Assembly (NCBI GenBank): GCA_024734495.1
Contig: JALMQS010000187.1
Coordinates: 2,657,933 to 2,721,932, forward strand
Source of the DNA: Forficula auricularia
Lineage: Eukaryota; Arthropoda; Insecta; Dermaptera; Forficulidae
Reading direction: 5' to 3'
Length of the DNA: 64,000 nucleotides
The position numbers were made by a program, and so were the translations under genes. The notes beneath the pieces are model-generated. The model was not told where the DNA came from. It searched no databases and saw nothing but the letters and a program-made list of their open reading frames with translations. Shown in pieces: positions 53,760-64,000 of the stretch. Each line of letters begins with the position of its first letter. Within the stretch, counting starts at the first letter, position 1.

Positions 53760-54515
53760 AATAATTATTGTAAGCGAAAATAAAAATACTATAATTAAAA
53801 AAATCACTCGATTAGCGAAAACTTTGCGCTATAAAACATGCATGGGACAACAAGAAAAATAAATGAAAATAAAAAAATAATCCATTAAGATCGTATTCAC
53901 TTTCATTTCTTAAAAAAAATTGTTAAAATTCATTTATCGTCGTACATTCTTAGCGAGATAAAATGTTTTAACAGATTTTATCGTTCTTTTAAAAAAAAAT
54001 AAAAACTAAATAAATATATTTTAAGTATATTAGAAATAAAAAGAACAAAGTTAATCCTGTTCTAAAATTGTCCACTTGACCAACAACAACAACAATTTGA
54101 TTTAACAGTTTGCTAAGTTGCGTGACTTGTGTTAAGTGGCTGGGCTGAATCTTGATTCTCTGCCATGGGAAAGAGACCTTATGTTTGAATTAGAACTTAG
54201 GATTTATTTATATTAAAAGTTGACCTTTCATAATTGCACTCTACTTCTTTAATAAGCTAATAAAAATTTTAATTCATAAATTGAATTACTAGTGTACATT
54301 ACTGTTTAACTAGGTTCTCTTGCCAGTTCATTTTGTTCTTAGTTTACTTGTATTCTGATATCGACTATATCTCTATATCCGAAGGTCGTTGAAAGTCCGT
54401 CTAAAATGTTTGTATTTCAAAACTAAGAATCTTTTTCCATTGCACTCTATTTCTTTGAGAGCGAATTTTATCATGAACCTGATCATAAGCGTACATTATT
54501 ATCTGTTTTTACTTT
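53760..54515. other. AT-rich stretch without recognised feature
   Basis: An (ACA)n-like run CCAACAACAACAACAA lies near 54080. No gene or repeat boundary supported. Confidence 0.35.
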
Positions 54516-54520
54516 ACAAT

Positions 54521-55122
54521 ACAGGGTATGGTCAAGTATTGTAATCGTGAATGAAAAAAGTGGTTTTTCCCTACTTTTTTTTTCGAAATATCTCAAAAAC
54601 GGCTCAAACTATTTTGATTAAAAAAATTGAGCGAAACCATGGCATTTCGCTCTACAAAAAATCTCTAACAAGTGAACATTGAAAAAATTATATTTTTGAG
54701 ATAATAATTGTTTTGTCAAAATGTCTGTTAGTCTGGTTGTCTGGTTGTCAGTTAGTTTGTGCGTTACCAAATTTTTGTGGACGAGCTAGCTCAAAAACTA
54801 GTGAATATCAAAACCAAATTTCACAGGTAGTTTTGGTCCATTGAGATTAAGAGCTGATTAGATTTTGGTGCATATCGACCCAAAATTAAGGGGAGTGGAG
54901 GGGGGTGAAAAATTAAAAATCTAGGCTATTTGAGCAAACTCAACTAAATTTTGTATACATAATCAATGGGACCCCAGAAGTCTAAAAATTCAAAAAAAAC
55001 GCCCAAAATGAGGGGAGGGGGTGTATGGTCAAAAAATGAAAATATAGGCTCTTGTACCAAACTCAACCAAATTTTGTATACATAATCAGTGGAATGCAAA
55101 AACTAACCCCCTTCCCCTACAT
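54521..55122 (+). mobile_element. Non-coding repeat, family R1, copy 1 (about 600 bp)
   Basis: Starts ACAGGGTATGGTCAAGTATT and ends CCCCCTTCCCCTACAT. The same borders are seen at 56627-57225. It has no long terminal inverted repeats. Features are a (GTCTGTTAGT)-rich segment, TTTGTGGACGAGCTAGCTCA, and two internal copies of a 3' module (AAACTCAAC(T/C)AAATTTTGTA then TACATAATCA). Purine-rich runs (GGGGAGTGGAGGGGGG) are frequent. Confidence 0.7.
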
Positions 55123-55704
55123 GATTATAAATAATTTTATTAAATATTAAATACAGAGTGAGGGCCAGGTTGTATGGTAAAGTCAAGTGGATGGCCACAT
55201 CAGAACACGTCAGCTTATTTAACAGGCAGACTTGTATTGCATTATTTTTTTTTTTATGGGGAATGGAGATTTATCTGAGGTGTTTGGGAAGGTTTTTGTG
55301 TACCAGATGTGCAATGATATTTGTGATTGAAAAATAAAAATAAATATATTCCAATTTTGTGTTTTTATTAAGGTGGACAAATATATTGGTATATAATTGT
55401 TTCGGTCGAATTAAGACAGTAATCAGCACATGAGAACAATGATACAGGCATTGTTTCTAAAGAATATAAAAATTGAAGTACGTAAATAGAGTTCAAACTT
55501 TTTTTTAATGCAAATGGCCAATTGTGGCAGTGTTAATATTTCCAACGTTTTCAGCTAAAAAAGCTAAAATTTGGTGCATTGTAAGATATTTGTGTACCAA
55601 TTTTTTCAGCTCATTAGCTAAAACCTTCGAAGATTGGCATTTTGTACTCTCAAAAACCGTTTGAACTTAAAAGGCGAAAATTTAGTGCATTAAATATAAA
55701 GTTT

Positions 55705-55865
55705 TTGTGCCGAGAGTAGCAGAATTTTTATATATTTAGAAGGAGACAATAAAGTGTGACTTCTGCTGGAATTATAAATTTATTTATTTATAACGAGACT
55801 ATAGTTTCGTTATAAATAAATAAAATTTTATAATTCAAGAAGCACTCTTTTATTGTCTCCTTCAA
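55705..55865. mobile_element. PLE-type inverted repeat (family H), ribozyme core lost
   Basis: GAAGGAGACAATAAAGTGTG and ACTTCTGCTGGAATTATAAA are matched in reverse by TTTATAATTCAAGAAGCACT and CTTTTATTGTCTCCTTC. The centre GAGACTATAGTTTCG keeps only the GAAACTATAGTC half of the motif. GCCGAGAGTAGCAGAATTTT lies just to the left, as in the 52.7-kb unit. Confidence 0.55.
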
Positions 55866-56217
55866 TTTAGTGCATTGTAAGATATTTGAGTATCTATTTT
55901 CAGCTCATTTATTAAAACCTTTCAAGATTGGCATTTTGTACTCTCGAAACGTTTTTCAGGTAAAAGCAAATGAAAATAATATAAATCGATATTTATTTTT
56001 TATGTAATTGATATTTTTTCATCAGAGAAAATAAAAAATTCGAAATATTCGAGAAAGGATTTTTTTCAGTCAACAAGTCTCAACTTGTCCATGCGTGTCT
56101 AGACTCGTTTAAAAATAGTCTCGATTTATCATCATTAAAAAATCTATTAAATATTTGTAATTAGAAATAATCAAAACGAGCAATTCCAGAGCAATTTATT
56201 ACTAATACTATCTAATG

Positions 56218-57285
56218 CAAGCCTGGCCAACCTGAATTGTACGGGTACCGATTGACGACTTAAAAATTTCTGAAGGCCGCACATAATAAATAAAAATAAT
56301 TACAATTTTTTGAATATTTTATTTTACTTATTAATTTTTATTGTAAGTTATTAATATTAATTTGAATGTAGTGATACACTGAAAGTGTTCAATCCGTGTA
56401 AATGTGGAAAAAAACAATTTTTACAACAAGATATGAAATGAAAACACACATTGATCCAACAACAAAATATATTTGTGGTTGAAATAAATATAAAATATCA
56501 ACCATATCTAAATAAAATATCAAAATTAGTTAAGTCGCATAAACCAAAAAAGTAAAAGATATTTCAAATTTTATTTTTAAAATAACAAACAAATTTGAAT
56601 AACTTTTTCTTTTTTACTTTTACCATACAGGGTATTGTCAAGTATTGTAATCGGTGCATGAAAAAAGTGGTTTTTCCTTCTTTTTTTCAAAATATCTCAA
56701 AAACGGCTGAAACTATTTTGATTAAAAAAATTAGCTCTACAAAAAAGCTCTAATAAGTGAACATCAAAAAAATTATATTTTTCGAGATAATAATTGTTTT
56801 GTCAAAATGTCTGTTAGTTAGTTAATTAGTTAGTTAGTTAGTCTGTGCGTTACCAAATTTTGTGGACGAGCTAGCTCAAAAACTAGTGTGAATATCGAAA
56901 CCAAATTTCACACGTAGTTTTGGTCCATTGAGATTAAGAGCTGATAAGATTTTGGTGCATATCGACCCAAAATTAAGGGGGTGGAGGGGGGTTAAAAATT
57001 AAAAATCTAGGCCATTTGACCAAACTCAACCAAATTTTGTATACATAATCAGTGGGACTCCAGAAGACTAAAAATGGAAAACTAACGGCCCAAAATGGGG
57101 GTGGAGTGAGGGGGAGGGGAATTAAAAATCTAGGCAGTTTGAGCAAACTCAACTAAATTTTGTATACATAATCAGTGGACCTCCAGAAGTCTAAAAATGC
57201 AAAAACTAACCCCCCTCCCCTACATCTCAAATATGACCACGGGCCACAAGAAAGTCCATCGAGGGCCGCGGGTTGGCAAGGCATG
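56218..57285. mobile_element. hAT-like element carrying a nested R1 repeat
   Basis: The left end CAAGCCTGGCCAACCTGAAT and the right end, on minus, ATGCCTTGCCAACCCGCGGC are inverted repeats of the CAGGCCTGGCCAACC type. GGCCGCACATAATAAATAAA follows inside. About 56340-56470 matches 59870-59990 in reverse, linking it with the hAT element ending at 60099. At 56627-57225 an R1 repeat is inserted, and hAT sequence resumes after it (ATGACCACGGGCCACAAGAA). Confidence 0.65.
56627..57225 (+). mobile_element. R1 repeat, copy 2, nested in a hAT element
   Basis: The borders ACAGGGTATTGTCAAGTATT and CCCCCCTCCCCTACAT match copy 1 at 54521-55122. Because both ends coincide while the flanks differ, these are likely the true ends of the element. 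The flanks give no obvious target duplication beyond a few bases. Confidence 0.7.
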
Positions 57286-57299
57286 CCATAGTGTGTATC

Positions 57300-57860
57300 T
57301 AAAAACACGACCTCTCGTCAAACATTATGTTGTTAATTAACAATGAGAATAAACTATTTATTTGTTTGAAAATATCTGCTCTAATATAGGTTTATGTTAA
57401 TATTTAAAACCTTTCAAGATTTGATTTTTGACAACAGCAAAGACCTTAGCTAACAATGAATACAGTGTGTGGAATGGAAGGGAAGTGACCTAGTAAAATA
57501 TTTCATTGTGAGACAGCAAAGGGCGATGCAAATGGTTGCCAACGAGACGGCTTTATGAGGTCACAATCTCCCTTTATTTTTAATGCCATTGACCCCTCTG
57601 ATTCACTCAGTTGTCTGTCCCAAAATATGTCAATCGATTTATCTAACTTTCAGAAGCAAACAAACTAATCTCTTTAAAATTAAATTCTTACCAGTATAAT
57701 CTGACGGCTCAAATTTTCAAAATAATTTTCATCATTGACAAGAATTCCTTTGAACGCTCGCTATTGCTGAACAAAATATTTCTCCAAATAAAAAATGTAT
57801 GTTCTTCAACGTTGGCGAGTACCCCAAGAGGCTGTCAATAGTTAAGAGTGAATTTTCATT
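57300..57860. other. No recognised feature
   Basis: 57540-57860 is less AT-biased but contains no supported frame. Confidence 0.3.
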
Positions 57861-57866
57861 GAATTA

Positions 57867-58040
57867 TTATTGGATTGTAACTAAGTGGATCACATCTTCT
57901 TTTCTCTCCTGGTCCAGATTTAAGACTCCACAGACTTTAATAGCATAATCCGCAATAGTCTCGTGATAAAATATCTTTTTCAAATAAAGCGCGGTCAAAA
58001 CACTTCTCTTTGATAGGTCAATTATTCTTTGTCATATCAG
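57867..58040. repeat. Dispersed repeat shared with 1881-2050
   Basis: ATTGGATTGTAACTAAGTGG, TAGCATAATCCGCAATAGTC and AAAGCGCGGTCAAAA repeat the segment described at 1867-2050. Confidence 0.55.
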
Positions 58041-58439
58041 TTAGAAAAATTATAAAAATTTATTTAAGATCATTATTTCAAATTAGAAATATATAAGTTC
58101 AAATATTATTTTCACTCAATATTTGACAAAAATTCACTACAGTTGATTCGTGATTGAATCAAATGTAGAAAACATTCGGTTAATAGTATATATCTTAAAT
58201 AGATGTCACTCCGCGTGATTTTCTCCATTTTCCAACTGCTTTTGCGAATAAGCAAGCTAAGTATTTATTTTAGTGATAAAAAAAATGCAAAAAGATAGAG
58301 CACCTATAAGGTTGGAATTACAATATGGAGTTTCATAAATGATTTCAAGTCGATTGGGGCACTAATAGACAAAATAGAACCAGCTTATAATGTGAAAATT
58401 GCCCACAATTATTTCTGCCATTTTTGAGATTGTGTAAAT

Positions 58440-60099
58440 CAGGGTTGGCCAATCGGCCGCATGTGGGCTTTCGCGTCCTTACGTGCGGCCGGCGCGCTGA
58501 GGCAAGAAACAAACACTTCAGCCAATACCGTCAAAATTAGGCTTGGGAGTTTTGCAGAGTCCTGCAATCTTGACGTGATAAATAGACTATTATTGAGCTC
58601 GAATCCCTTTATAACTGGCATGAGACCACTTCCAAGGAAAAAGACGAAACCAATCCTCAAAGAAACCATCGAAACGCTTTTTTCTGTGGATGAAGACCTG
58701 GGAGAAGAGGCATCGGACTCTTCAGATGAATCTTGTATATCATTATCAGAATGATATAATTGTTTACTTTCGCATTTATATTCATAGAATATAATGTGGA
58801 AGTATTGCGATGCCCTGTCTAGGTCCTGACTTTTTGATTTGTTTTGTAATGTTTTGTTTTTTTGTTTTTTGTGTTAAATGTATTATTTTTAAATTATGTA
58901 TTTTTTTTTGATTTTTTGTTTTTAGTAATAAATGTATTATTTTTGTAGATTATGTATTATTATTCATTAATTTTAAATTTTAACCCCATTTTTCTCAGTT
59001 TTTTCCTATCTATGATCTAAAATAATTTTTACCGATTTTTAAATCAAAGGTTTGAAAAGATAGAGGCACAGCAAGGCATAAGTAAATTTTTAAACTTTTA
59101 GCGCCGTACTGTGGCGTCAAAATTAAAATTACAAGATGATATTTATAGTTGGATTTTAAAAGAACTATTCAACGGTACCCCTCTCAATGGGGTGAATAAA
59201 AATGAATTTTTCGTTAACCCTTTTTTGAAGCTCATTATTATTTTTTTTTTTTATTATTATTATAAATGGTCTATCTTTATATTATTAAACTTTAGCTACC
59301 TGCCAAATTTCAAGTTCTTAGTTATATTAGAACCCTTATAAATAATTTTGGCCCCCTAAATAGGCACAATACCCCTATGTGCGGCGGTCATATATGACGC
59401 ACGAATTGTTTTTTTTTTAATTGGGTATTTCAGAATGTTAAATCGCATTAAATTAATTAAAAGAAAGCGCTTGCTATGATTGTACAAAGAATAACATAAA
59501 AAATAATAAAAATTAACTAAGAGAATTAAATAAGAGAAATTTATTTAAAAATAGGCGAAAAGAAATGCAAAAATCACAGTGAAATTATATTTGTTTGTTA
59601 TTTTAAAACAAGACTTGACTAATAATTTTGATAATTAAAACTATTTATGGTACTTTGTCAAAATGACTCACTATGTGAAATTGATAGTAACCAAAAAGAT
59701 AGAGCTTCGTCTGTGTGTTCTAGGTTATGCATTCAAATAGAACGCTTTGAATTGTTGGTTGCATCATTAGGCGTTAAATATTAAAACTGTTTTTGAATAT
59801 CGCTAAAATAAAAAATAATAATAATAATGTTGATAGTTAAAACTATTTTTAAATATGGTTATTACCATACAAATACTTATATTTTGTTGTTGGGTCATTC
59901 AATGCATGTTTTCCTTTCGAATCTGGTTGTAGTATTGTTTTTTCACATTTACACTGATTGAACACTTTCACTACATTCACTTACAATAAAAATCACTATA
60001 TGCGAAATCCGCTGTCAAGCCAGATCTCGAAAAAAATATTTAAAAAAATGTTTAGGTAGTCAATGCGGCCTGTGGTGCGATTTGGGTTGGCCAGGCCTA
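58440..60099. mobile_element. hAT-like element or two adjacent hAT ends, about 1.66 kb
   Basis: The left end CAGGGTTGGCCAATCGGCCG and the right end, on minus, TAGGCCTGGCCAACCCAAAT are hAT-type. The flanks GTGTAAAT and GTCAAATG are not a clear duplication. A second GC-rich subterminal patch at 59380-59405 (TGTGCGGCGGTCATATATGA) is followed by sequence shared with 15350-15410, so the right half could be a separate, smaller element starting near 59380. The right part 59870-59990 matches 56340-56470 in reverse. Confidence 0.55.
58461..58754 (+). pseudogene. 97-codon frame at hAT left end (unrecognised)
   Basis: The frame starts inside the hAT terminus, so the first ~15 residues are TIR translation. 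The C-terminal half, ITGMRPLPRKKTKPILKETI then ETLFSVDEDLGEEASDSSDE and SCISLSE, has a basic cluster followed by an acidic, serine-rich tail, which is unusual for random AT-rich translation. GC content is raised over the whole frame. I do not recognise the family. It may be a captured or transposase-linked coding remnant, or chance. Confidence 0.3.
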
Positions 60100-60109
60100 G
60101 TCAAATGAA

Positions 60110-60770
60110 TGCAAGAAAATTTGAATAAAATGTTTTATATGCCAATCTCATCTCACTTTTTTAAGGTGATTCGGGACTGTTTATCATTTTTATAAAAAAA
60201 TCTCAAATTTTTACCATCGAATCATTGATGTATTAAATATTTATTTCCGAAATTTGAAGTTGATCGTCTGTCCCATTACCGAGAAATAAATTTTTGAAAA
60301 TTGTCCTTTTAACATGGAAGTAAATGGACCGAGCTTTTAAAAGGGCTATAACTTTAATACAAATTATACCATTTTCAACAAATTATACAGATCAATAATT
60401 TAACTTTTGTGAATCGAATGATATATTTTTCACTAGATTTGACAGTCTTGTTAATTATTTATTCATAAATGTAAAAATAAAAAGTTATTTACAGCTGACA
60501 GAATATAACAAAAGCACTAGTGTAGAATTCCAACTATATTTGTTGAAATTATTTTTGTGTTAAATAAATGTTTTTATAATGAGAACAAATTTATCTCAAT
60601 ATTCTAATATTTTAATATTATCAAAACAAACATTTTTATTCGAAATTAACCTTATTATTAACAATTTTTTTTATTAAAAAATTTAGTAGGCAGAAGTTGT
60701 CACTCTGCAGAAATACAAAAGATTTTTTCGTAGATCAACCAGATAGATCTGGTGTCCCGAACCTCCTTAA
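60110..60770. repeat. Dispersed repeat, fullest copy of 9.3/11.4-kb segments
   Basis: 60310-60470 matches 9290-9450, and 60480-60760 matches 11380-11690. The order is the same in both regions but they are separated by about 2 kb of other sequence in the left copy. A GTAAATGGACCGAGCTTTTA segment is within the shared part. Confidence 0.5.
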
Positions 60771-60774
60771 GCCT

Positions 60775-61640
60775 AAATCAGACCTATTCTGTGATGCAGC
60801 ACATCTCACAAAACTTAACGCGGTTATTAATCATTCTTCAACATTTGCCCAAAAACGCCAGCAGTAAATAACAAATATATTCTTCTTATTGGGGGGGGGA
60901 GGGGGGTAAAGTTGTTGATTACCTACTGTCTGCTAATAGATGTTAGGATGGTGGATTTGCATTGAATTTGCAATCCCCTACTAATTCTATATCTCTTAAA
61001 TGAATAAGATATCACTCCCATTTTTTTCGTCAATATCTAGAGTATTTAAAGTTATTCGGACCATTCAGCCGACTTAACTCACTCATCTTTAATTTGATCT
61101 TCCAAAATTCACCACTCCGCTAAGAAAATGATTTTTATTTTGCTATAAGATGAGGGAAAGTATTCTATTTTTTTTCCAAAAACCTCTAATAATATTTATT
61201 TATTTATTCATTAATATAATAATTTAATATTTAGATATCTTAAAGGAAAAAATAGAAAGAGACAAAAATAGAAACAAAATAATCAAATAATTTATTTGCT
61301 AATGCTTCTCAGGATTAATTAAAAAAATAATTTATTAGAGTATTTTCGATTAATATCAAATCCACTTTCTCTGATTAAATAATGTAACCCTTATCAGAAA
61401 ATGAAATCAACAACCTGTATATAAATTTTTATTATGTCTACTTTTAAATAAACGAAATCACTAATCAGTTTGATTTTATATAGTTTTCTTTTATAAGATA
61501 GGAATTTCATTTATTAATCAATAGAATACTAGAAAATCATAAGATGGTGTCATCTATTAAATCCGATGGAATGGAATATTGTACTAGATGAAGGAGGAGG
61601 TATCAGCCAAAGATGCAATCACTGGGTTCAATAAAACACC
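60775..61640. other. AT-rich stretch without recognised feature
   Basis: A G-run (GGGGGGGGGAGGGGGG) stands at 60891-60906. No gene or mobile element supported. Confidence 0.35.
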
Positions 61641-61857
61641 TTTAATAAGATGTTTAGGCCTGAATTTGATTTGTCCATCTTCAGTCAATTAGGAGTTATA
61701 CACAAAATGCGGTACACATATGTGATCGAACCAAGCCTTGTAATAAAAATTATTTTAGCTTCATGTGAATTTATAACGTGCCTGGACCCAAACTTTCAGA
61801 ATGAAAGTCCATATAGAATATTTTTAATTATATGTCAGAGGGGTTGTTTTTCAGCCC

Positions 61858-61990
61858 CTCGGGAATTGAACCTGAGTTCCAGTAACAGCAATCCGGACCA
61901 TCTGGCTCACCTTCGGGATATGTCAGAGAGGTTCGCATCCCGCAAGTGAGCCGGATTGCTGTTACTGGCACTCAGGTTCGATTCCCTGTG
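61858..61990. repeat. Inverted SINE-like pair with box B on both arms
   Basis: GAATTGAACCTGAGTTCCAG, TAACAGCAATCCGG at the left are matched by CCGGATTGCTGTTACTGGCA, CTCAGGTTCGATTCC at the right. Each arm, read outwards, carries a Pol III box B-like CAGGTTC(A/G)ATTCC. The centre (ACCATCTGGCTCACCTTCGG) also pairs partly with CGCATCCCGCAAGTGAGCC. No complete tRNA is formed. Confidence 0.5.
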
Positions 61991-62024
61991 GTTAGTTTTT
62001 ACATTTCTAGCTCTCTAGACGCCC

Positions 62025-62530
62025 AGAGATTATGTATACAAAATTTGGTTGAGTTTGCTCCAAGGGCAAGAATTTACATTTTTTCACCCTCCCCCTTTTT
62101 TTGGGTGCTTTTTTGGGGAAATCTTTTTAAACAAAAGTTGTCAGAAATCATATCCCCTACAACTTTGTTAATTATAAAATTTACCGTAGAGTTAATAGTA
62201 TAGGAGTTGTTTGATAATTTTTATTCGTGCGCCCCGCCCCCCTCCCCCAAACCCCCTTCTGGGGTCAAAATATTAAAACGTTATATAGCTAAAAACGTAA
62301 GTTAGAAAACATCTGATGTAAATATGAAATTTTATAATAATCCCTTCAGCCGTTTTTACGTGAATCGTGAGCAACTTTTCAGAAACGACGGAAACATACA
62401 GACAGACACACAGACAGGAATTTTGTTGAGGGTGTTTTCGTTCATAACTTTGCTTGAAATGTGTGCAACCAAAATTTGGCGTGATTTGGAGCAATGTACA
62501 GACAAAACCTTAATTTTATATATATATATT
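62025..62530 (-). repeat. Diverged R1-like repeat and adjoining sequence
   Basis: GATTATGTATACAAAATTTG then GTTGAGTTTGCTCC is the reverse of the 3' module of the R1 repeats (54.5 and 56.6 kb). The rest is only loosely similar in style (C-rich runs at 62230-62260, a GACAGACACACAGACAG run at 62401-62417). Confidence 0.4.
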
Positions 62531-62539
62531 TGAATCTAT

Positions 62540-63540
62540 TACCATCGGCAAATTAATATCTTTCAAATCAATAGAATATTAATAATACAACTTTTTTCTC
62601 TTTTCATTTCCCTTTCGTTGTAAATTTCCTATTGGATTATTTATAAGGATTCAATAAATTTCCTATTTCAAATATTATTCGCTACACTTGGATCGATAAC
62701 TTTTGCATGACTCATCGAAAATATATCGGCAGCCTTGAGTTGTCCATTATTTATACCACGAAACCAAGAGAAAGAGGGTGGCGCAGCCCTCTTTTTTCTT
62801 CTTCTTCTATTTCTATTTCCCTATTGAAGGAATGAAACGAAGAGGGGCCGAGCCCCTCACATTCTCGTTAATAGATGGTTGGAATATCTTGAGAGATATC
62901 GGAATATATACCCCCACTTTGGCACCCTTGTCCCGATTCCACTGGAATGTTTCAGGAATTCTTAGCTTAACCACAACCCTCAATAATATTAATATAAAAT
63001 CCCTAGAAAAAAATATATATTTTTTTATCAGTTCATGTTTATCTCGAGGAATGCAATAAAACACTAACCAATGGAATTTTTATATAACAAAAAATTATTG
63101 TTAATTATGAATCCAAAAGGACATCCACATATCACAATTTTATGGTTAAGTTTTATTGTTGTATAGCTTGATTCACTGTTAACCAAATGAAAAAAATCTC
63201 CTCAGGAAAAATAGAAATAATAATTACATTTAAAATATCACGAATTCACTCTTCTCTACTGAAAGTTATTGGGAAAAAATATTTTCTCCCATAAGAACAA
63301 TAGTTTTACTTTCCCGTTAAGTAATGCCTCTAACATTTGCTTATTTTGGTCAATAAAGCAATTATTTTAAAATACTATAGAGCTGAAGATTATCAAATAA
63401 AAGATCGAATGCTCAAAAATAATGTTTTAAGGTGTTATTTCTGACCGAAAACCAGATAGTTCCTCAACATCTTTAAATATAGTTAATATAGTTTGGCAAC
63501 ATCTTATATATCTTATATAGGCTTTTTTTCATAATACACA
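62540..63540. other. No gene; two GC hairpins at 62771-62860
   Basis: GAGGGTGGCGCAGCCCTC (62774-62791) and GAGGGGCCGAGCCCCTC (62842-62858) are compact hairpins about 65 bp apart in otherwise AT-rich DNA. The plus-strand frame 62778-63059 and minus-strand frame 62813-63064 around them have no recognisable motif. Confidence 0.4.
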
Positions 63541-63544
63541 AAAA

Positions 63545-63790
63545 AGTTGAATAAAGTAAAGAAAATTTTGAAATTTTTCTTTAGAAACTTTAAAATTTAA
63601 AATATAAAATACTAGATAGGTTTCACAAAAATAAAAATCAGATGCTTGTTTAGCACGACTCTATATATATATTTCGGGGTATAAGCCCATCTTCAGGAGC
63701 TCACAGAAGAAACTGAACTACCTATCTAGTATTTTATAGTTCAGTTTCCTCTGTGAACTCCTGAAGATAGGCTTATACACCGAAATATTA
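63545..63790. mobile_element. PLE-type inverted repeat (family N)
   Basis: TTTCGGGGTATAAGCCCATC, TTCAGGAGCTCACAGAAGAA, ACTGAACTA (63672-63719) is matched in reverse by TAGTTCAGTTTCCTCTGTGA, ACTCCTGAAGATAGGCTTAT, ACACCGAAA (63737-63786). The left side is preceded by GATAGGTTTCACAAAAATAA, the usual outer signature. The right arm ends exactly where the LINE 3' tail (ATTATT repeats) begins. Confidence 0.6.
63663..63696 (-). ncRNA. Hammerhead-like motif, GAAAT class (family N)
   Basis: The minus strand reads CTGAAGA, T, GGG-CTTATAC-CCC, GAAAT, ATATATATA. The opposite arm (63761-63787, plus) reads CTGAAGA, T, AGGCTTATACACC, GAAAT. Stem II is short, and the stem III/NUH part is weak. Confidence 0.4.
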
Positions 63791-64000
63791 TTATTATTAT
63801 TATTTGTTTATCGACGCGTCGACTACTATGGTCATTTGCGCCATCACGTAGGTAAGAATAATGTCATATAACAATAACGACATCAAACAAACAACAACCG
63901 TATACAATTAAATGAATTTGAACAAGTATACTCGACTCAAAAACTCGAACAATTTCTCAAAACCCTCCTGGTCAGTCAACAGGCTTCCGATTGATACACC
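63787..64000 (-). pseudogene. LINE 3' end running off the right edge
   Basis: On the minus strand, from the window edge, the frame 64000-63908 reads GVSIGSLLTDQEGFEKLFEF, LSRVYLFKFI and TAA. The 3' UTR includes GATGGCGCAAATGACCATAG and TAGTCGACGCGTCGATAAAC and ends in an (AAT)n tail at 63787-63806. The 3' UTR motif GGCGC.AATGACC...AGT(A/C)GTCGA is common to an arthropod non-LTR family I recall but cannot name with certainty. Coding continues beyond 64000. Confidence 0.6.

Noticed and set aside
1..64000. CRISPR array, prokaryotic operon, or integrated virus
   Set aside because: No regularly spaced short repeats, no dense co-oriented genes and no viral structural or replication motifs were seen. 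The tandem repeats present are satellites or local duplications.

Overview
This window reads as repeat-dominated, very AT-rich nuclear DNA from an animal, most likely an insect or other arthropod. The basis is the kinds of mobile element that can be recognised: Penelope-like elements (PLEs), WNSLP-type non-LTR retrotransposon tails, Tc1/mariner-like and hAT remnants, tRNA-derived SINEs, Helitron-like ends and many foldback MITEs. I found no intact host gene, rRNA, CRISPR array or prokaryote-style operon. Almost every short open frame is either chance or lies inside a repeat. The one possible host exon is a low-confidence frame on the minus strand near 23.1-23.4 kb.

Layout. 0-5.7 kb: a hAT-like end, a PLE inverted-repeat unit (1155-1710), a LINE tail (3044-3330), a ~350-bp satellite-like repeat carrying a 19-bp minisatellite (4325-5380) and an AT-rich repeat. 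9.3-14.4 kb: a coding remnant of a mobile element, a small TIR element, three tRNA-type SINEs, a G-rich tract and a foldback MITE. 15.3-17.2 kb: a mariner-like element split by a foldback element, next to a hAT transposase fragment. 20.5-28.3 kb: a 1.1-kb foldback element, several PLE units with hammerhead-like motifs, SINEs, and a LINE tail inside a PLE inverted repeat. 28.7-41.2 kb: three hAT-type elements, a LINE tail, SINEs and a G-rich Helitron-like unit. 41.7-49.3 kb: LINE tails, one interrupted by two different MITEs, and a foldback PLE with a GIY-YIG endonuclease frame. 51-60 kb: a Harbinger-like snapback MITE, PLE units, a mariner-like transposase N-terminus and hAT elements with a nested G-rich repeat. 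60-64 kb: dispersed repeats, a PLE inverted repeat and the 3' end of another LINE running off the right edge.

The unifying signal is a recurrent short motif on both strands: CTGANGA, one unpaired A or T, a hairpin, GAAAC or GAAAT, then usually GTC, GTT or ATA. This is the order of a minimal type-I hammerhead ribozyme with a tiny stem III. The stem II sequence differs between copies but still pairs. The copies sit in AT-rich inverted repeats that resemble the flanks of the GIY-YIG element at 47.7-48.9 kb, so I read them as terminal repeats of several PLE families. All calls come from reading the sequence by eye; no database search or folding program was run.
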